Positions 53,437 to 63,528 of a DNA stretch of 64,000 bases are shown here, one piece after another. A program made the translations under genes and the position numbers. Under the pieces are notes generated by a model, which did no database searches, was not told the DNA's origin, and worked only from the letters and a program-made list of their open reading frames with translations. Source of the DNA: Candidatus Promineofilum glycogenicum (GTDB lineage Bacteria > Chloroflexota > Anaerolineae > Promineifilales > Promineifilaceae). Every line of letters begins with the position of its first letter. The first letter of the stretch is position 1. The DNA is taken from NCBI GenBank assembly GCA_016707605.1, contig JADJHJ010000001.1:868001-932000 (forward strand). Reading direction: 5' to 3'.

Positions 53437-53880
53437 ATGGACCTGAAAGAACGCCTACGCACCGATCTGACCGCCGCCATGCGCGGCAACGACACCCAGC
53501 GACGGGACGTTTTGCGCATGGTCCTGGCGGCCGTCAAGCAGATAGAGATCGACTCGCGCGTGACGCTCGATGACGCCGGGGTGCAGGACGTGCTGCGGCG
53601 GCAGGTCAAGCAGCGCCAGGAAAGCATCGCCGACTTCACCCGCGCCGGCCGCCCGGACGAGGTGGCCCGCGAGACGGCCGAAGCAGCGCTGATCGAGTCC
53701 TATCTGCCCCAGATGATGAGCCGCGAGGTGATTGAGGAACTGGCCCGCGCGGCTATCGCCGAGACCGGCGTCAGCGATGCCAAGGGCATGGGGCAGGTGA
53801 TGAGCCGTCTGATGCCCCAGGTGAAGGGACGGGCCGACGGGCGGCTCGTCAACGATGTCGTTCGCGGCCTTCTCCAGTGA
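53437..53880 (+). CDS. GatB/YqeY domain protein
   Basis: A protein of 147 residues covering the whole YqeY family: 'LKERLRTDLTAAMRGND', 'LRMVLAAVKQIEID', 'AEAALIESYLPQMMS' and 'GMGQVMSRLMPQVKGRADGRLVNDVV'. The domain is shared with the tail of GatB in tRNA-dependent amidotransferase; stand-alone function is unclear. The neighbouring pgpH, ybeY and dgkA match a commonly conserved gene cluster. Confidence 0.93.
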   Translation: MDLKERLRTDLTAAMRGNDTQRRDVLRMVLAAVKQIEIDSRVTLDDAGVQDVLRRQVKQRQESIADFTRAGRPDEVARETAEAALIESYLPQMMSREVIEELARAAIAETGVSDAKGMGQVMSRLMPQVKGRADGRLVNDVVRGLLQ

Positions 53881-53931
53881 TCACCTTAGTGACCACTCCC
53901 GTGAACACCCCGGCGCGCCTCTAAGCCTGTC

Positions 53932-56655
53932 ATGAATCGCAACCTGTGGAACGGGCAGGTCGATCAGTTCCGTTTGTGGGTGCGTCGCCGCGCCTTGTCC
54001 CTCTTCTTTGTCGGCGTCGCGCTGGGCATGACGCTCATTCTTTCCTATGACTTGCCCGGCGCGCGGCGGCTTGACGTGGCCGTCGAGCGCCCCGCCCCCA
54101 GCGACATCTTCTCGCCCCGCTCCCTGACCTTCACCAGCGACCTGCTGACGGCCCAGGCCCGCGACCAGGCGACGCGAGCCGTGTCCGACGTGTACTCCCC
54201 GCTCGATCTGGGCATTGGCCGGGCGCAACTGGCCCAGGCCCGCAGTTTCTTCGCCTTTGCCGAGACCGTCCGCGCCGATTCCAGCGTGACCACCGAACGC
54301 AAGCTGGAGTACGTGCGCGCCGCCCAGGGCTTGACCATCAGCGAGGAGGTGGCCGAAGGGCTGCTCAGCCTCAGCCAGACGGAGTTCGACAAGGTGAAGG
54401 CCGACGTGCTGGCCATCATCGAAGACCTGATGCGCGAGGAGATTCGCCCGTCACAACTGGGCGACTATCAGCGCACGGCCCGCCGCCTGGCCAGCCTGGA
54501 GTTGTCGGCCGTCCAGACGAGTGTGGTGACGGAACTGGCTTACCAGTTCATCGTGCCGACGGTCTTCCCTAATGAAGAGGCCACGGCCGTAGCGCGGGCC
54601 GAGGCGGCGGCGGCCGTCCAGCCGGTCACACGCACGGTGGCCCGCGACCAGCGCATTGTTCGCGCCGGCGAGATCGTTCAGCCGGCCGACTACGAACTGC
54701 TGACCGAGCTTGGCCTGTTGCGGCAGGAGGCGGACTGGCGGCACACGGCCAGCATGGCCGTGGCGTCGCTGCTGGTGACGTCGCTGATCGCGCTCTATTG
54801 GGCGCGGTTCCAGCGGGTCCAGTTTCCCAACGGCCGCTATCTGGGCGTGGTCGGCGGGCTGCTGCTGATTTTCACCGCCGTGGCCAAGATCATGGTCACC
54901 GGCGACGTGCTGACCTACTGGTTCCCGCTGGCGGCGCTGTCGCTGCTGCTGGCGGTGGTCTATGACACCCGCTTCGCCATTCTGGTGACGGTGCTGATGG
55001 CCGGGTTGGCCAGCTTCGCCGGGCCGAACTCGCTGGAGGTGGCCATCTATCTGACGATGGGCGGCGTGGTCAGTGTGCTAACGTTGCGTGACGCCCAACG
55101 CATCGCCGCCTTCTTTCGCGCCGGGTTGCTGGCGGCCGTCGGCTACATGATGGTCATCGTCATGTTCTGGCTGCTGGAAGACGCGGCTCCGCGCGCGCTG
55201 TTGCTGCCGGCGGCCTATGCTTTGGCCAATGGGCTGCTGTCGTCGGCCCTGACGCTGGCCGGCCTCTACGTGTTGGGCGGCCTGTTCGGCATCGTCACTA
55301 TCCTGCAACTGCAAGACCTGTCGCGCCTCGACCACCCGCTGCTGCGCGAGTTGTTGCGCCGCGCGCCGGGAACCTATCACCACAGCATCATGGTCGCCAA
55401 CCTGGCCGAGCAGGCGGCCGAGCGCATCGGCGCCAACAGCACCCTGGTGCGCGTCGGTGCGTTTTACCACGACGTGGGCAAGATGGTGCGCCCGCCCTTC
55501 TTCGTCGAGAATCAGGAGGGCATGGACCCCCACGCCTCGCTCGATCCGTTAACCAGTGCGCGCATCGTCATCAGCCACGTGGCCGACGGGCTGGAACTGG
55601 CCCGCCGCTACCGCCTGCCGTTTCGCATCCGCGACATCATCGCTCAGCACCACGGCAACCGCGTCGTGCGGAGCTTCTATCGCAAGGCGCAGGAGGCGGC
55701 CGGCGAAGGGGTTATGGTGGACATGGACGCCTTTCGCTACCCCGGCCCCCGCCCCAATTCGCGCGAGGCGGCCATTGTTATGCTATCCGACGCTATTGAC
55801 GCGACCTCGACCGCCGTGCGGCCCAACACCGAGAAGGCCATCGAGAAGCTGATCAACACCATCCTCGAGGACGACATCCTGGAAGGGCAGCTCAACCGGT
55901 CGGGACTAAGCCTCAACGACATCGAGCAACTGCGTCTGTCGTTCATCGAGACGCTGAAGGGGCGCTTCCACGTGCGCGTGCAGTATCCGGGCAACGAGTT
56001 GTTGCTGATCGAGAATCTGCCTGAGTTGGCGCTACCACGCCCCCGGCCGCCTTGCCGGAGTCGACGCTGTCGGAGCCGGCCCTGCCGCGCGCGACGCAGA
56101 CAGCTAACACGTAGGGGCTGCGTCCGGCCGGCGCTGCGTTCGCGGTTACTTTTCGCTACTCTCCGACTACCTATGGCCTACACAATCGATGTCCAGAGCA
56201 CCCAGCGTTACCCGGCCCCGCTGGCGCAAGGTCGTGGCCCGGCCGCGCACGAGGCATTGACCCACCTTGGCGCGGCCGACGGCGCGGCGCTGACCATCCT
56301 GCTGACCGACGACGACTACCTGCGTGGGCTGAACCGCCACTACCGCGGCGAGGACGGGGCCACCGACGTACTGAGCTTTCCGGCCGGAGAGCCGCTGCCC
56401 GGCGACCCCGACGCGGCCAACTATCTGGGCGACATCGCCATCTCCGTGCCCTGGGCCGAGCGACAGGCGACCGCCAGGGGGCACGCCGGGCCGGCCGAGG
56501 TGCAGCTATTGGCCGTCCACGGCGTGCTGCACCTGTTGGGCCACGACCATCTGGAGGCCGAGGAGAAGGCCAAGATGTGGGCCGAGCAGGCGGCCGTGCT
56601 GCGCAAGCTGGGGCTGGAGGGCATCCAGCCGACGGAGGACGACCATGACGCTTAG
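53932..56655 (+). CDS. PgpH-type 7TM-HD phosphohydrolase, open frame continues into YbeY
   Basis: Residues 1-700 are a membrane-bound HD protein: an N-terminal helix, a large extracellular 7TMR-HDED domain ('APSDIFSPRSLTF', 'RIVRAGEIV'), seven membrane helices, and a cytoplasmic HD domain with 'GTYHHSIMVANLAEQAA' near 478-494 and 'AFYHDVGKM' near 509. In the family, PgpH hydrolyses c-di-AMP. The frame then runs without stop through a R/P-rich stretch into YbeY at 56173. Adding one C to the CCCCC run at 56040-56044 gives 'PRPPAALPESTLSEP' and a stop at 56112-56114, so the natural protein probably ends there and the fusion is an artefact. A true fusion cannot be ruled out. Confidence 0.85.
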   Translation: MNRNLWNGQVDQFRLWVRRRALSLFFVGVALGMTLILSYDLPGARRLDVAVERPAPSDIFSPRSLTFTSDLLTAQARDQATRAVSDVYSPLDLGIGRAQLAQARSFFAFAETVRADSSVTTERKLEYVRAAQGLTISEEVAEGLLSLSQTEFDKVKADVLAIIEDLMREEIRPSQLGDYQRTARRLASLELSAVQTSVVTELAYQFIVPTVFPNEEATAVARAEAAAAVQPVTRTVARDQRIVRAGEIVQPADYELLTELGLLRQEADWRHTASMAVASLLVTSLIALYWARFQRVQFPNGRYLGVVGGLLLIFTAVAKIMVTGDVLTYWFPLAALSLLLAVVYDTRFAILVTVLMAGLASFAGPNSLEVAIYLTMGGVVSVLTLRDAQRIAAFFRAGLLAAVGYMMVIVMFWLLEDAAPRALLLPAAYALANGLLSSALTLAGLYVLGGLFGIVTILQLQDLSRLDHPLLRELLRRAPGTYHHSIMVANLAEQAAERIGANSTLVRVGAFYHDVGKMVRPPFFVENQEGMDPHASLDPLTSARIVISHVADGLELARRYRLPFRIRDIIAQHHGNRVVRSFYRKAQEAAGEGVMVDMDAFRYPGPRPNSREAAIVMLSDAIDATSTAVRPNTEKAIEKLINTILEDDILEGQLNRSGLSLNDIEQLRLSFIETLKGRFHVRVQYPGNELLLIENLPELALPRPRPPCRSRRCRSRPCRARRRQLTRRGCVRPALRSRLLFATLRLPMAYTIDVQSTQRYPAPLAQGRGPAAHEALTHLGAADGAALTILLTDDDYLRGLNRHYRGEDGATDVLSFPAGEPLPGDPDAANYLGDIAISVPWAERQATARGHAGPAEVQLLAVHGVLHLLGHDHLEAEEKAKMWAEQAAVLRKLGLEGIQPTEDDHDA
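56173..56655 (+). CDS. ybeY: Endoribonuclease YbeY (rRNA maturation)
   Basis: A protein of 160 residues from ATG 56173. 'GLNRHYRGEDGATDVLSFP' and the zinc motif 'HGVLHLLGHDH' (first His near 116) are diagnostic for YbeY, a single-strand RNase that matures the 16S rRNA 3' end. It lies in frame with the preceding HD gene in this sequence. The dgkA gene overlaps its last 11 bases. Confidence 0.93.
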   Translation: MAYTIDVQSTQRYPAPLAQGRGPAAHEALTHLGAADGAALTILLTDDDYLRGLNRHYRGEDGATDVLSFPAGEPLPGDPDAANYLGDIAISVPWAERQATARGHAGPAEVQLLAVHGVLHLLGHDHLEAEEKAKMWAEQAAVLRKLGLEGIQPTEDDHDA

Positions 56656-57037
56656 CGACCGCGGCCGCCAGGAGTTGCGCGGCCGGGCGCTCAGCTTCCG
56701 CTACGCCTTTGAGGGCTGGTGGTTCGCCCTGCGCACGCAGCGCAATACGTGGATCCACGCCGCCGTCAGCGTCGTCGTCTTCGCTCTGGCCTTCTGGCTG
56801 GGCATCGGCCGGCTGGAGTGGGCCATTCTCGTTCTGACGACGATGGCCGTCTGGATGGCCGAGTTCGCCAACACGGCTTTAGAAGCGATGGTCGATCTGG
56901 TCAGCCCCGACTACCACCCGCTGGCCAAGGCGGCCAAGGACGTGGCCGCGGCGGCCGTGCTGGTGGGCGCGCTGGGCGCGGTCATCATCGGCCTGCTCGT
57001 CCTCGGCCCGCCGCTCTGGCAGCGGCTGTTCGGCTAG
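56645..57037 (+). CDS. dgkA: Diacylglycerol/undecaprenol kinase family
   Basis: A protein of 130 residues with three membrane helices. 'EFANTALEAMVDLVSPDYHPLAKAAKDVAAAAVLV' (in two parts) is the DgkA signature with the catalytic Glu of 'FANTALE'. Gram-positive type members phosphorylate undecaprenol and recycle the lipid carrier for wall synthesis. The start overlaps ybeY by 11 bases. The stop overlaps the end of the convergent rfbC gene by 4 bases. Confidence 0.93.
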   Translation: MTLSDRGRQELRGRALSFRYAFEGWWFALRTQRNTWIHAAVSVVVFALAFWLGIGRLEWAILVLTTMAVWMAEFANTALEAMVDLVSPDYHPLAKAAKDVAAAAVLVGALGAVIIGLLVLGPPLWQRLFG

Positions 57038-57576
57038 TCGGGTAGCGCTCCGAGTGGGATAGCGCGGAAGCGTGGATTGGCCGCGTCGCGCCCGGAGAGA
57101 ATGGGCGGGCCGGGCGGCTGCCAGGCCACGGCCACGTCCGGGTCGTCCCAGGCCAGGCCGAACTCGTCGCCGCCGTCGTAGTAGTTATCCACGGTGTAGA
57201 ACAGCATCACGTCGGTCAGCGCCAGGAAGCCGTGGGCCACGCCGGTGGGGATGTAGAGGCCGCGATTGTCGGCCGCGTCCAGATCAATCGTCGCCGTCCG
57301 GCGAAAGGCGGGCGACGAGCGCCGCAGATCGGCCAGCCCCACGCGAATGCGCCCCGCGGCCGGATACCAGTAGTCCACCTGATTGAAGTGGTAGTGCAAG
57401 CCGCGCAGGACGCCGGCGCGCGAGTCGGAGCGGTTGGACTGGACGTTGGCCCAGGCGCGCTGCGGGAACCACTCCTTGCGGAAGGTCTCGGTGAAGCGCC
57501 CCCGTTCGTCGGCGAAGGGGCGCAGCTCGACCAGCAGAACGCCGGGGATGGCGGCAAATTCGGTGATGATTGGCAT
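57034..57576 (-). CDS. rfbC: dTDP-4-dehydrorhamnose 3,5-epimerase family
   Basis: A cupin protein of 180 residues. 'GVLRGLHYHFNQ' with catalytic His 61 and 'YIPTGVAHGFLAL' are RmlC signatures, plus 'DNYYDGGDEFGLAWDDPDV'. It makes dTDP-4-dehydro-L-rhamnose, a sugar donor precursor, or a related nucleotide sugar. No other rhamnose gene is adjacent. It lies 30 bases after the proline dehydrogenase stop on the same strand, so the two may be co-transcribed. Confidence 0.92.
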   Translation of the reverse strand: MPIITEFAAIPGVLLVELRPFADERGRFTETFRKEWFPQRAWANVQSNRSDSRAGVLRGLHYHFNQVDYWYPAAGRIRVGLADLRRSSPAFRRTATIDLDAADNRGLYIPTGVAHGFLALTDVMLFYTVDNYYDGGDEFGLAWDDPDVAVAWQPPGPPILSGRDAANPRFRAIPLGALPD

Positions 57577-57606
57577 AGGGTGGCTTGCCCGGCGCTACAT
57601 TGTCGC

Positions 57607-58642
57607 TCAGGCGCGCAGGTAGTTGCTGATGAAGAACCACAGATTGGCCGGGCGCTCGGCCAGGCGGCGGACGAAGTAGGGATACCAGGCGGTGCCATAG
57701 GGCACGTAGACGCGCACGCGATACCCCTCATTGACCAACTGCTCTTGCAGATCGCGGCGAATGCCGTGGAGCATCTGGAACTCGAACGCCTGCGGCGAGA
57801 TGGTTGTGCGCCCGGACGTAGTGCTTGATCTCCTCGATGATGCTGGCGTCATGGGTGGCAAAGGCGGGGTAGACGCCCTTTTCGGCCGCCCGCTGGCCCA
57901 GCAGCAGGCGCGACAGATTGAGGTAGTTGGCGTCCACGTCCGGCTTGTGGGGGAAGGCCACTTCCGGCGGTTCGGCGTAAGCCCCCTTGCACAGCCGCAC
58001 CCGCGCCCCCTCGTCGATCAGTTGCTCGATGTCGGCCTCGCTGCGGTAGAGGTAAGACTGGATGACGACGCCGACGTTGTCGAGATTGGCCTCGTGGCGC
58101 AGTTGGCGGTAGACGCCCAGAGTCGTGTCCACGGTGGGGCTGTCTTCCATGTCGATGCGGATAAAGTTGCCGACCGCCTTGGCCCGCTCGACCAGGGTGC
58201 AAATGTTGCTGTAGGCCAACTCGCGGTCGATCTTGAGGCCCAACTGTGTCGGTTTGAGCGAGACGTTGGCCTGGAGGTCGTTGGCGGCGATGTCACCTAG
58301 CAGGCGCAGAATCTCCTCGCGGGCCTGTAGCGCCTCACCTTCATGGGTGCAACTCTCTCCCAGGTAGTCGAGCGTGACCATGATGCCGCGCCGGTTGAGT
58401 TCGCGGGTGGCGGCCACGGCCGCTTCGCGGTCAACCCCGGCCACGAAGCGCGAGGCCACGCGCCAGGCCACGCCCCAACTGCTGACCAGTTGGCGCGCCC
58501 AGGGGGCGTGTGAGAGGTAGATCAGCGTGCGCCGCAGCCAACTGCTGCCGTGGCGAACGAGGAAGAACGCGGCCACCGCGGTGGCAATCACGAACAAGGG
58601 GAGTGGCGAACGGGAGCGAGTGGGGGGGAGGGGCTTGTCCAT
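57607..58642 (-). CDS. Proline dehydrogenase, apparent single-base frameshift
   Basis: From 58642 the protein has an N-terminal membrane-like helix ('PLFVIATAVAAFFLV'), then the TIM barrel: 'MVTLDYLGESC', 'NVSLKPTQLGLKID', 'FIRIDMEDSPTVDTTL', 'LCKGAYAEPPEVAFPHK' and 'PAFATHDASIIEEIKHYV'. Near 57803 the frame slips by one base (one extra C in AACCATCTCG), after which 'ISPQAFEFQMLHGIRRDLQEQL' and 'RVRVYVPYGTAWYPYFVRRLAERP' (the FAD-binding end) appear in the other frame. It oxidises proline to pyrroline-5-carboxylate. All domains are present, so a sequence error is more likely than decay. Intact length would be about 344 residues. Confidence 0.85.
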
Positions 58643-58753
58643 AGGCAGATTTTATCCAGGCTGGGTAAATGCGCCAACGACGGCGATTGGACGCTCGACT
58701 GGCCTCAATCGCACCTTCGCGCCGGGCGGCGGGTTATACTCCTAGAAGCCGTA

Positions 58754-58785
58754 GAAACCGAGTTTCTCAGAAGAAACTCGGTTTC
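58754..58785. repeat. GAAACCGAGTTTC palindrome, copy 2
   Basis: GAAACCGAGTTTC, loop TCAGAA, GAAACTCGGTTTC. Same as the element at 49597 except that the G-C pair at stem position 8 is A-T. It lies just before the fabI ribosome site. Confidence 0.9.
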
Positions 58786-58806
58786 TAGGGAAAGGAGACA
58801 AAGCGG

Positions 58807-59598
58807 ATGACCTTACTAGCGGGCAAGAAGGCGCTGATCTTCGGCGTGGCCAACAAGCACTCCATCGCCTGGGCCATCGCCGAGGCGTTCCACAGCCAGG
58901 GGGCGGAGATCGGGCTGAGCTACGGCATTCCCCAGTTGGAGAAGCGGGTGCTGCCGCTGGCGGCCGAGATCGGCTGCACCTTCGTCGAGAAGTGCGACGT
59001 GACTTCGGACGAGGAGATCGACGCCCTGTTTGCCAAGGCGGAGGAGCGGCTGGGGACAATCGACATCCTGGTGCACGCCGTGGCCTATGCGCCGTCAGCG
59101 GAGCTAGAAGGGCGCTTTTACGACACGACGCGCGAGGGATTTCGTATAGCGATGGACATCAGCGCCTATAGCTTCATCGCTCTGGCCCAGCGTGCCCGGC
59201 GGCTGATGCCCAACGGCGGCAGCCTGGTGACCATGACCTACTACGGCGCGGAGAAGGTCGTGCCCCACTACAACGTCATGGGCGTGGCCAAGGCGGCGCT
59301 GGAGGCCAGCACGCGCTATCTGGCGGCCGACCTCGGCCCGGAGGGCATTCGCGTCAACGCCATCTCCGCCGGGCCGATCAAGACGCTGGCCGCGGCGGGC
59401 ATTGCCGGCTTTCGCAAGATGCTGGGTTACGTGGGTGAACGCGCGCCGCTACGCCGCAACATCGACCAGGAGGAGGTGGCCAAGACGGCGCTGTGGCTGT
59501 GCAGCGATCTGGGCAGCGGCGTCACCGGCGAGGTGGTCTACGTCGATGCCGGCTACCACATCCTGGGTATGCCGGAGCCGCCGGAGAAGTGGGAGTGA
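58807..59598 (+). CDS. fabI: Enoyl-[acyl-carrier-protein] reductase (NADH)
   Basis: A short-chain dehydrogenase-type protein of 263 residues. The FabI-type N-terminus 'GKKALIFGVANKHSIAWAIA' and the active site 'MTYYGAEKVVPHYNVMGVAKAALE' (Tyr, six residues, Lys) separate it from other SDRs. 'RVNAISAGPIKTLAAAGI' is the substrate loop. It does the last reduction of each fatty-acid elongation cycle and is the target of triclosan in the family. AAAGGAG precedes the start. Confidence 0.96.
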   Translation: MTLLAGKKALIFGVANKHSIAWAIAEAFHSQGAEIGLSYGIPQLEKRVLPLAAEIGCTFVEKCDVTSDEEIDALFAKAEERLGTIDILVHAVAYAPSAELEGRFYDTTREGFRIAMDISAYSFIALAQRARRLMPNGGSLVTMTYYGAEKVVPHYNVMGVAKAALEASTRYLAADLGPEGIRVNAISAGPIKTLAAAGIAGFRKMLGYVGERAPLRRNIDQEEVAKTALWLCSDLGSGVTGEVVYVDAGYHILGMPEPPEKWE

Positions 59599-59638
59599 GC
59601 CGCCTTAACCGCGATTGTAAGGCGGGCCAACTATCATC

Positions 59639-59666
59639 TTGACAAATCAGCCTCTAAGGCTATAGT
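59639..59666 (+). promoter_or_regulatory. Promoter of the metK riboswitch transcript
   Basis: TTGACA (59639-59644), 16-bp spacer, TATAGT (59661-59666). Confidence 0.7.
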
Positions 59667-59692
59667 TGAATTATCGAGACCATTTACAAACA

Positions 59693-59790
59693 GCTTATCA
59701 AGAGCAGTCGAGGGACCCGGCCCGATGACGCTGCAGCAACCGCCCATTGAGGAAAGGTGCTAACTCCGGCAGCGAAAGCTGGAAGATAAG
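59693..59790 (+). promoter_or_regulatory. SAM-I riboswitch (S-box)
   Basis: Core elements in order: CTTATCAAGAGCAG (59693-59706, P1 5' strand with the S-box start), GAGGGACCCGGCCCGATGA, GCAGCAACC, GGTGCTAACTCCGGCAG, and the P1 3' strand AGATAAG (59784-59790). Binding of S-adenosylmethionine would stabilise the aptamer and let the terminator at 59814 form, so the metK operon is switched off when SAM is plentiful. Confidence 0.92.
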
Positions 59791-59813
59791 AGGACGAAGT
59801 GAACGCCAACGCG

Positions 59814-59847
59814 ACGCCTCTTGACACCTGCTCAAGAGGCGTTTTTG
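59814..59847 (+). terminator. SAM riboswitch terminator
   Basis: Perfect 10-bp stem ACGCCTCTTG/CAAGAGGCGT with a 9-base loop, then TTTT. It lies between the aptamer and metK. Confidence 0.88.
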
Positions 59848-59896
59848 TTTGGGCCTGGCCGCTAAGAGCGCGCAGTTCTGTGGAGGAACATATCAG

Positions 59897-61178
59897 ATGA
59901 CAACGAGTTTCATGGCTTCACCGCACATGCTCTTCACCTCCGAATCGGTGACCGAAGGGCATCCGGACAAAATGTGTGATCAGATCAGCGACGCCGTTCT
60001 GGACGCCCTGCTAACGCTGGACCCGACGGCGCGCGTGGCGTGCGAGACGGCCGTCAAGACCGGCTACGTCATGCTCCTGGGCGAGATCACGACCACCGCC
60101 TTTGTCGATTTCGACAAGCTGGTGCGCCGGGTCGTTAACGAGATCGGCTTCGACGACGGCAGCAAGGGGTTCGACGGCAACACCTGCGGCGTGCTGGCGG
60201 CCATTGCCGCCCAAAGCCCCGACATCGCTCAGGGCGTTGACGCGGCCCTGGAAGTGCGCCAGAACGGCCACGGCGAGCCTCGAAGTGGACTCCATCGGCG
60301 CGGGCGACCAGGGCATGATGTTCGGCTTCGCCTGCGACGAGACGGACGTGCTGATGCCCCTGCCCATCCATCTGGCCCACCGCCTGACGCGGCGGCTGGC
60401 CGAAGTGCGGCGCGACGGCACGTTGCCGTGGGTGCGCCCCGACGGCAAGGCCCAGGTGACCATCGCCTATGCCTACGGCGAGCCGCAGCGAGTGCATACC
60501 GTCCTGGTCAGCACCCAGCACGCCCCCGAAGTGGACAACGAGACGATCCAGCGCGAAATCCTCAAGCACGTCATCCTGCCCGTGCTGCCCACGGATCTGG
60601 TGGGCGAGGGGCGCAACATCGTCATCAACCCCCGCAAGCCGGCCGACACCGGCCCGGATGACCTGGCCGTCTACATCAACCCGACCGGTCGCTTCGTCGT
60701 CGGTGGGCCGATGGGCGACGCCGGCGTGACCGGCCGCAAGATCATCGTCGACACCTACGGCGGCATGGGCCGGCATGGCGGCGGCGCGTTCAGCGGCAAG
60801 GACCCGACGAAGGTCGACCGCAGCGCGGCCTACGCCGCCCGCTGGGTGGCCAAGAACCTGGTCGCCGCCGGGCTGGCGCGGCGCTGCGAGGTGCAGGTGG
60901 CCTACGCCATCGGCGTCGCCCACCCGCTGAGCGTCAACGTCGAGACGTTTGGCACCAGCCCTTACACCAGCGAGCAGTTGGTGGAGCTGATCAACGAGTA
61001 CTTCGACCTGCGGCCGGGGGCCATCATCCGCGACCTGAAGCTGCGCCGGCCCATCTACCGGGCCACGGCGGCCTATGGCCACTTCGGCCGCGACGACATC
61101 GAAGCGCCGTGGGAGAACACCGACCGCGCCGAGGCGCTGCGGCAGGCGGCCGAGCGGTTTGAGGCGGTAGCGGCCTAG
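59897..61178 (+). CDS. metK: S-adenosylmethionine synthetase, apparent single-base frameshift
   Basis: ATG 59897 (TGGAGGAAC upstream) begins 'FTSESVTEGHPDKMCDQISDAVLD', the MetK start, which continues to 'LEVRQNGHGE'. Then the frame slips at 60278: removing one C from GAGCCTCGAA restores 'ELEVDSIGAGDQGMMFGFAC'. The rest reads normally with 'GGGAFSGKDPTKVDRSAAYAAR' (phosphate loop) and 'VAYAIGVAHPLS'. MetK makes SAM from methionine and ATP and is normally essential. It is regulated by the SAM-I riboswitch ahead. The intact protein would have about 426 residues. Because the gene is essential and otherwise perfect, a sequence error is the favoured explanation. Confidence 0.93.
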
Positions 61179-61218
61179 TCGCTGGCGATCCGTCTTCACA
61201 ACTGAATAACCAATCGCG

Positions 61219-61252
61219 CAGACCCATTGGCCATCCGGTGAATGGGTCTGTT
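61219..61252 (+). terminator. Hairpin after metK
   Basis: Perfect 10-bp stem CAGACCCATT/AATGGGTCTG with a 12-base loop, followed only by TT. A probable weak terminator of the metK transcript. Confidence 0.5.
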
Positions 61253-61274
61253 GCAATGCCCTGTTTTCTGCCGC

Positions 61275-61303
61275 TTGACGCCACCGGACGCCTGAGCTAG
61301 AAT
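61275..61303 (+). promoter_or_regulatory. Promoter of the ffh-rpsP operon
   Basis: TTGACG (61275-61280), 17-bp spacer, TAGAAT (61298-61303). Confidence 0.72.
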
Positions 61304-61391
61304 CGTGAATCTTGCAGCTAAGGGCGCGTCCAATCATCTCGGCCGTCCGTCGGTATACCCGTCCTGCGTCGTTTACCCAAGGGTGAATTGA

Positions 61392-62741
<1,350 letters not shown>

Positions 62742-62778
62742 TTCGGGTCGCAACCAATTTGGAGGATAGAGTTAGACC

Positions 62779-63273
62779 ATGCTACGAATTCGTTTGAGTC
62801 GAACCGGAAAGAAGCGGCAGCCCAGCTATCGGGTCGTCGTGGCCGAGAAAGAGGCCAAGCGCGACGGCCGCGTCGTCGAGCGCATCGGCCATTACAACCC
62901 GCTGACCAACCCGGCGGAGTTCAAGATCGATGAGGATCGCGCCCTCTACTGGCTGAGCGTCGGCGCGCAACCGTCGGACGCCGTGCGCGTGCTGCTCAAC
63001 AAGCAGGGCACTTTCGACCGGCTGACCCGGCTGAACGCCGGGGAGTCGCGCGAGGCGCTGGTAGCCGAGTTCAAGGGCGTGGAAGCGCCCGAAGCCGTGG
63101 CCGAAGCGCCCGTGGCCGAGGTTCCGGCGGCTGAGGCCGCCCCGACCCTCGTTGACCGCGTTCAGGACGCCGCCAGCGCCGTGGTCGAGGCCGTGGCCGC
63201 GCCGGTGGCCGCCGTCGTCGACCGCGTTCAGGACGCCGTCGCCGCCGTCCTGGGCACGGACGAGGAAGAGTAA
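62779..63273 (+). CDS. rpsP: 30S ribosomal protein bS16 with long Ala/Val-rich C-terminal extension
   Basis: The first 85 residues match bS16 ('LRIRLSRTGKKRQPSYRVVVAE', 'RVVERIGHYNPL', 'DRALYWLSVGAQPSDAVRVLL'). Another ~75 residues follow ('EAVAEAPVAEVPAAEAAP', then two imperfect copies of 'VDRVQDA' in amphipathic helices) and the chain ends in acidic residues, giving 164 residues instead of the usual 80-100. The extension would project from the small subunit. TTGGAGGAT precedes ATG 62779. The khpA start overlaps its stop by one base. Confidence 0.95.
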   Translation: MLRIRLSRTGKKRQPSYRVVVAEKEAKRDGRVVERIGHYNPLTNPAEFKIDEDRALYWLSVGAQPSDAVRVLLNKQGTFDRLTRLNAGESREALVAEFKGVEAPEAVAEAPVAEVPAAEAAPTLVDRVQDAASAVVEAVAAPVAAVVDRVQDAVAAVLGTDEEE

Positions 63274-63518
63274 TGAAAGACCTGGTGGCCTTCATCGTGG
63301 AGTCGCTGGTCGATAACCCCGAAGAGGTCCAGGTGACTGAGGTGCGCGGCCGGGGTTCGACGGTAGTCGAACTGGCCGTGGCCCAGCCCGATATGGGGCG
63401 CGTCATCGGCAAGAGCGGGCGGGTCATTGACTCGATCCGCACCCTGCTCCAGGTGCGCGCCGCCAAAGACGGCAAGCGCGTCGAACTGGAACTACTGGAA
63501 GCCGACGAACTGCGCTAG
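63273..63518 (+). CDS. khpA: KH-domain RNA-binding protein KhpA
   Basis: A protein of 81 residues. 'GRVIGKSGRVIDSIRTLL' contains the KH GxxG loop (GKSG). The start ATG overlaps the rpsP stop (TAATG), indicating coupling. In other bacteria KhpA pairs with KhpB and binds many RNAs. Position between rpsP and rimM is conserved across many phyla. Confidence 0.95.
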   Translation: MKDLVAFIVESLVDNPEEVQVTEVRGRGSTVVELAVAQPDMGRVIGKSGRVIDSIRTLLQVRAAKDGKRVELELLEADELR

Positions 63519-63528
63519 GGGCCATGCC

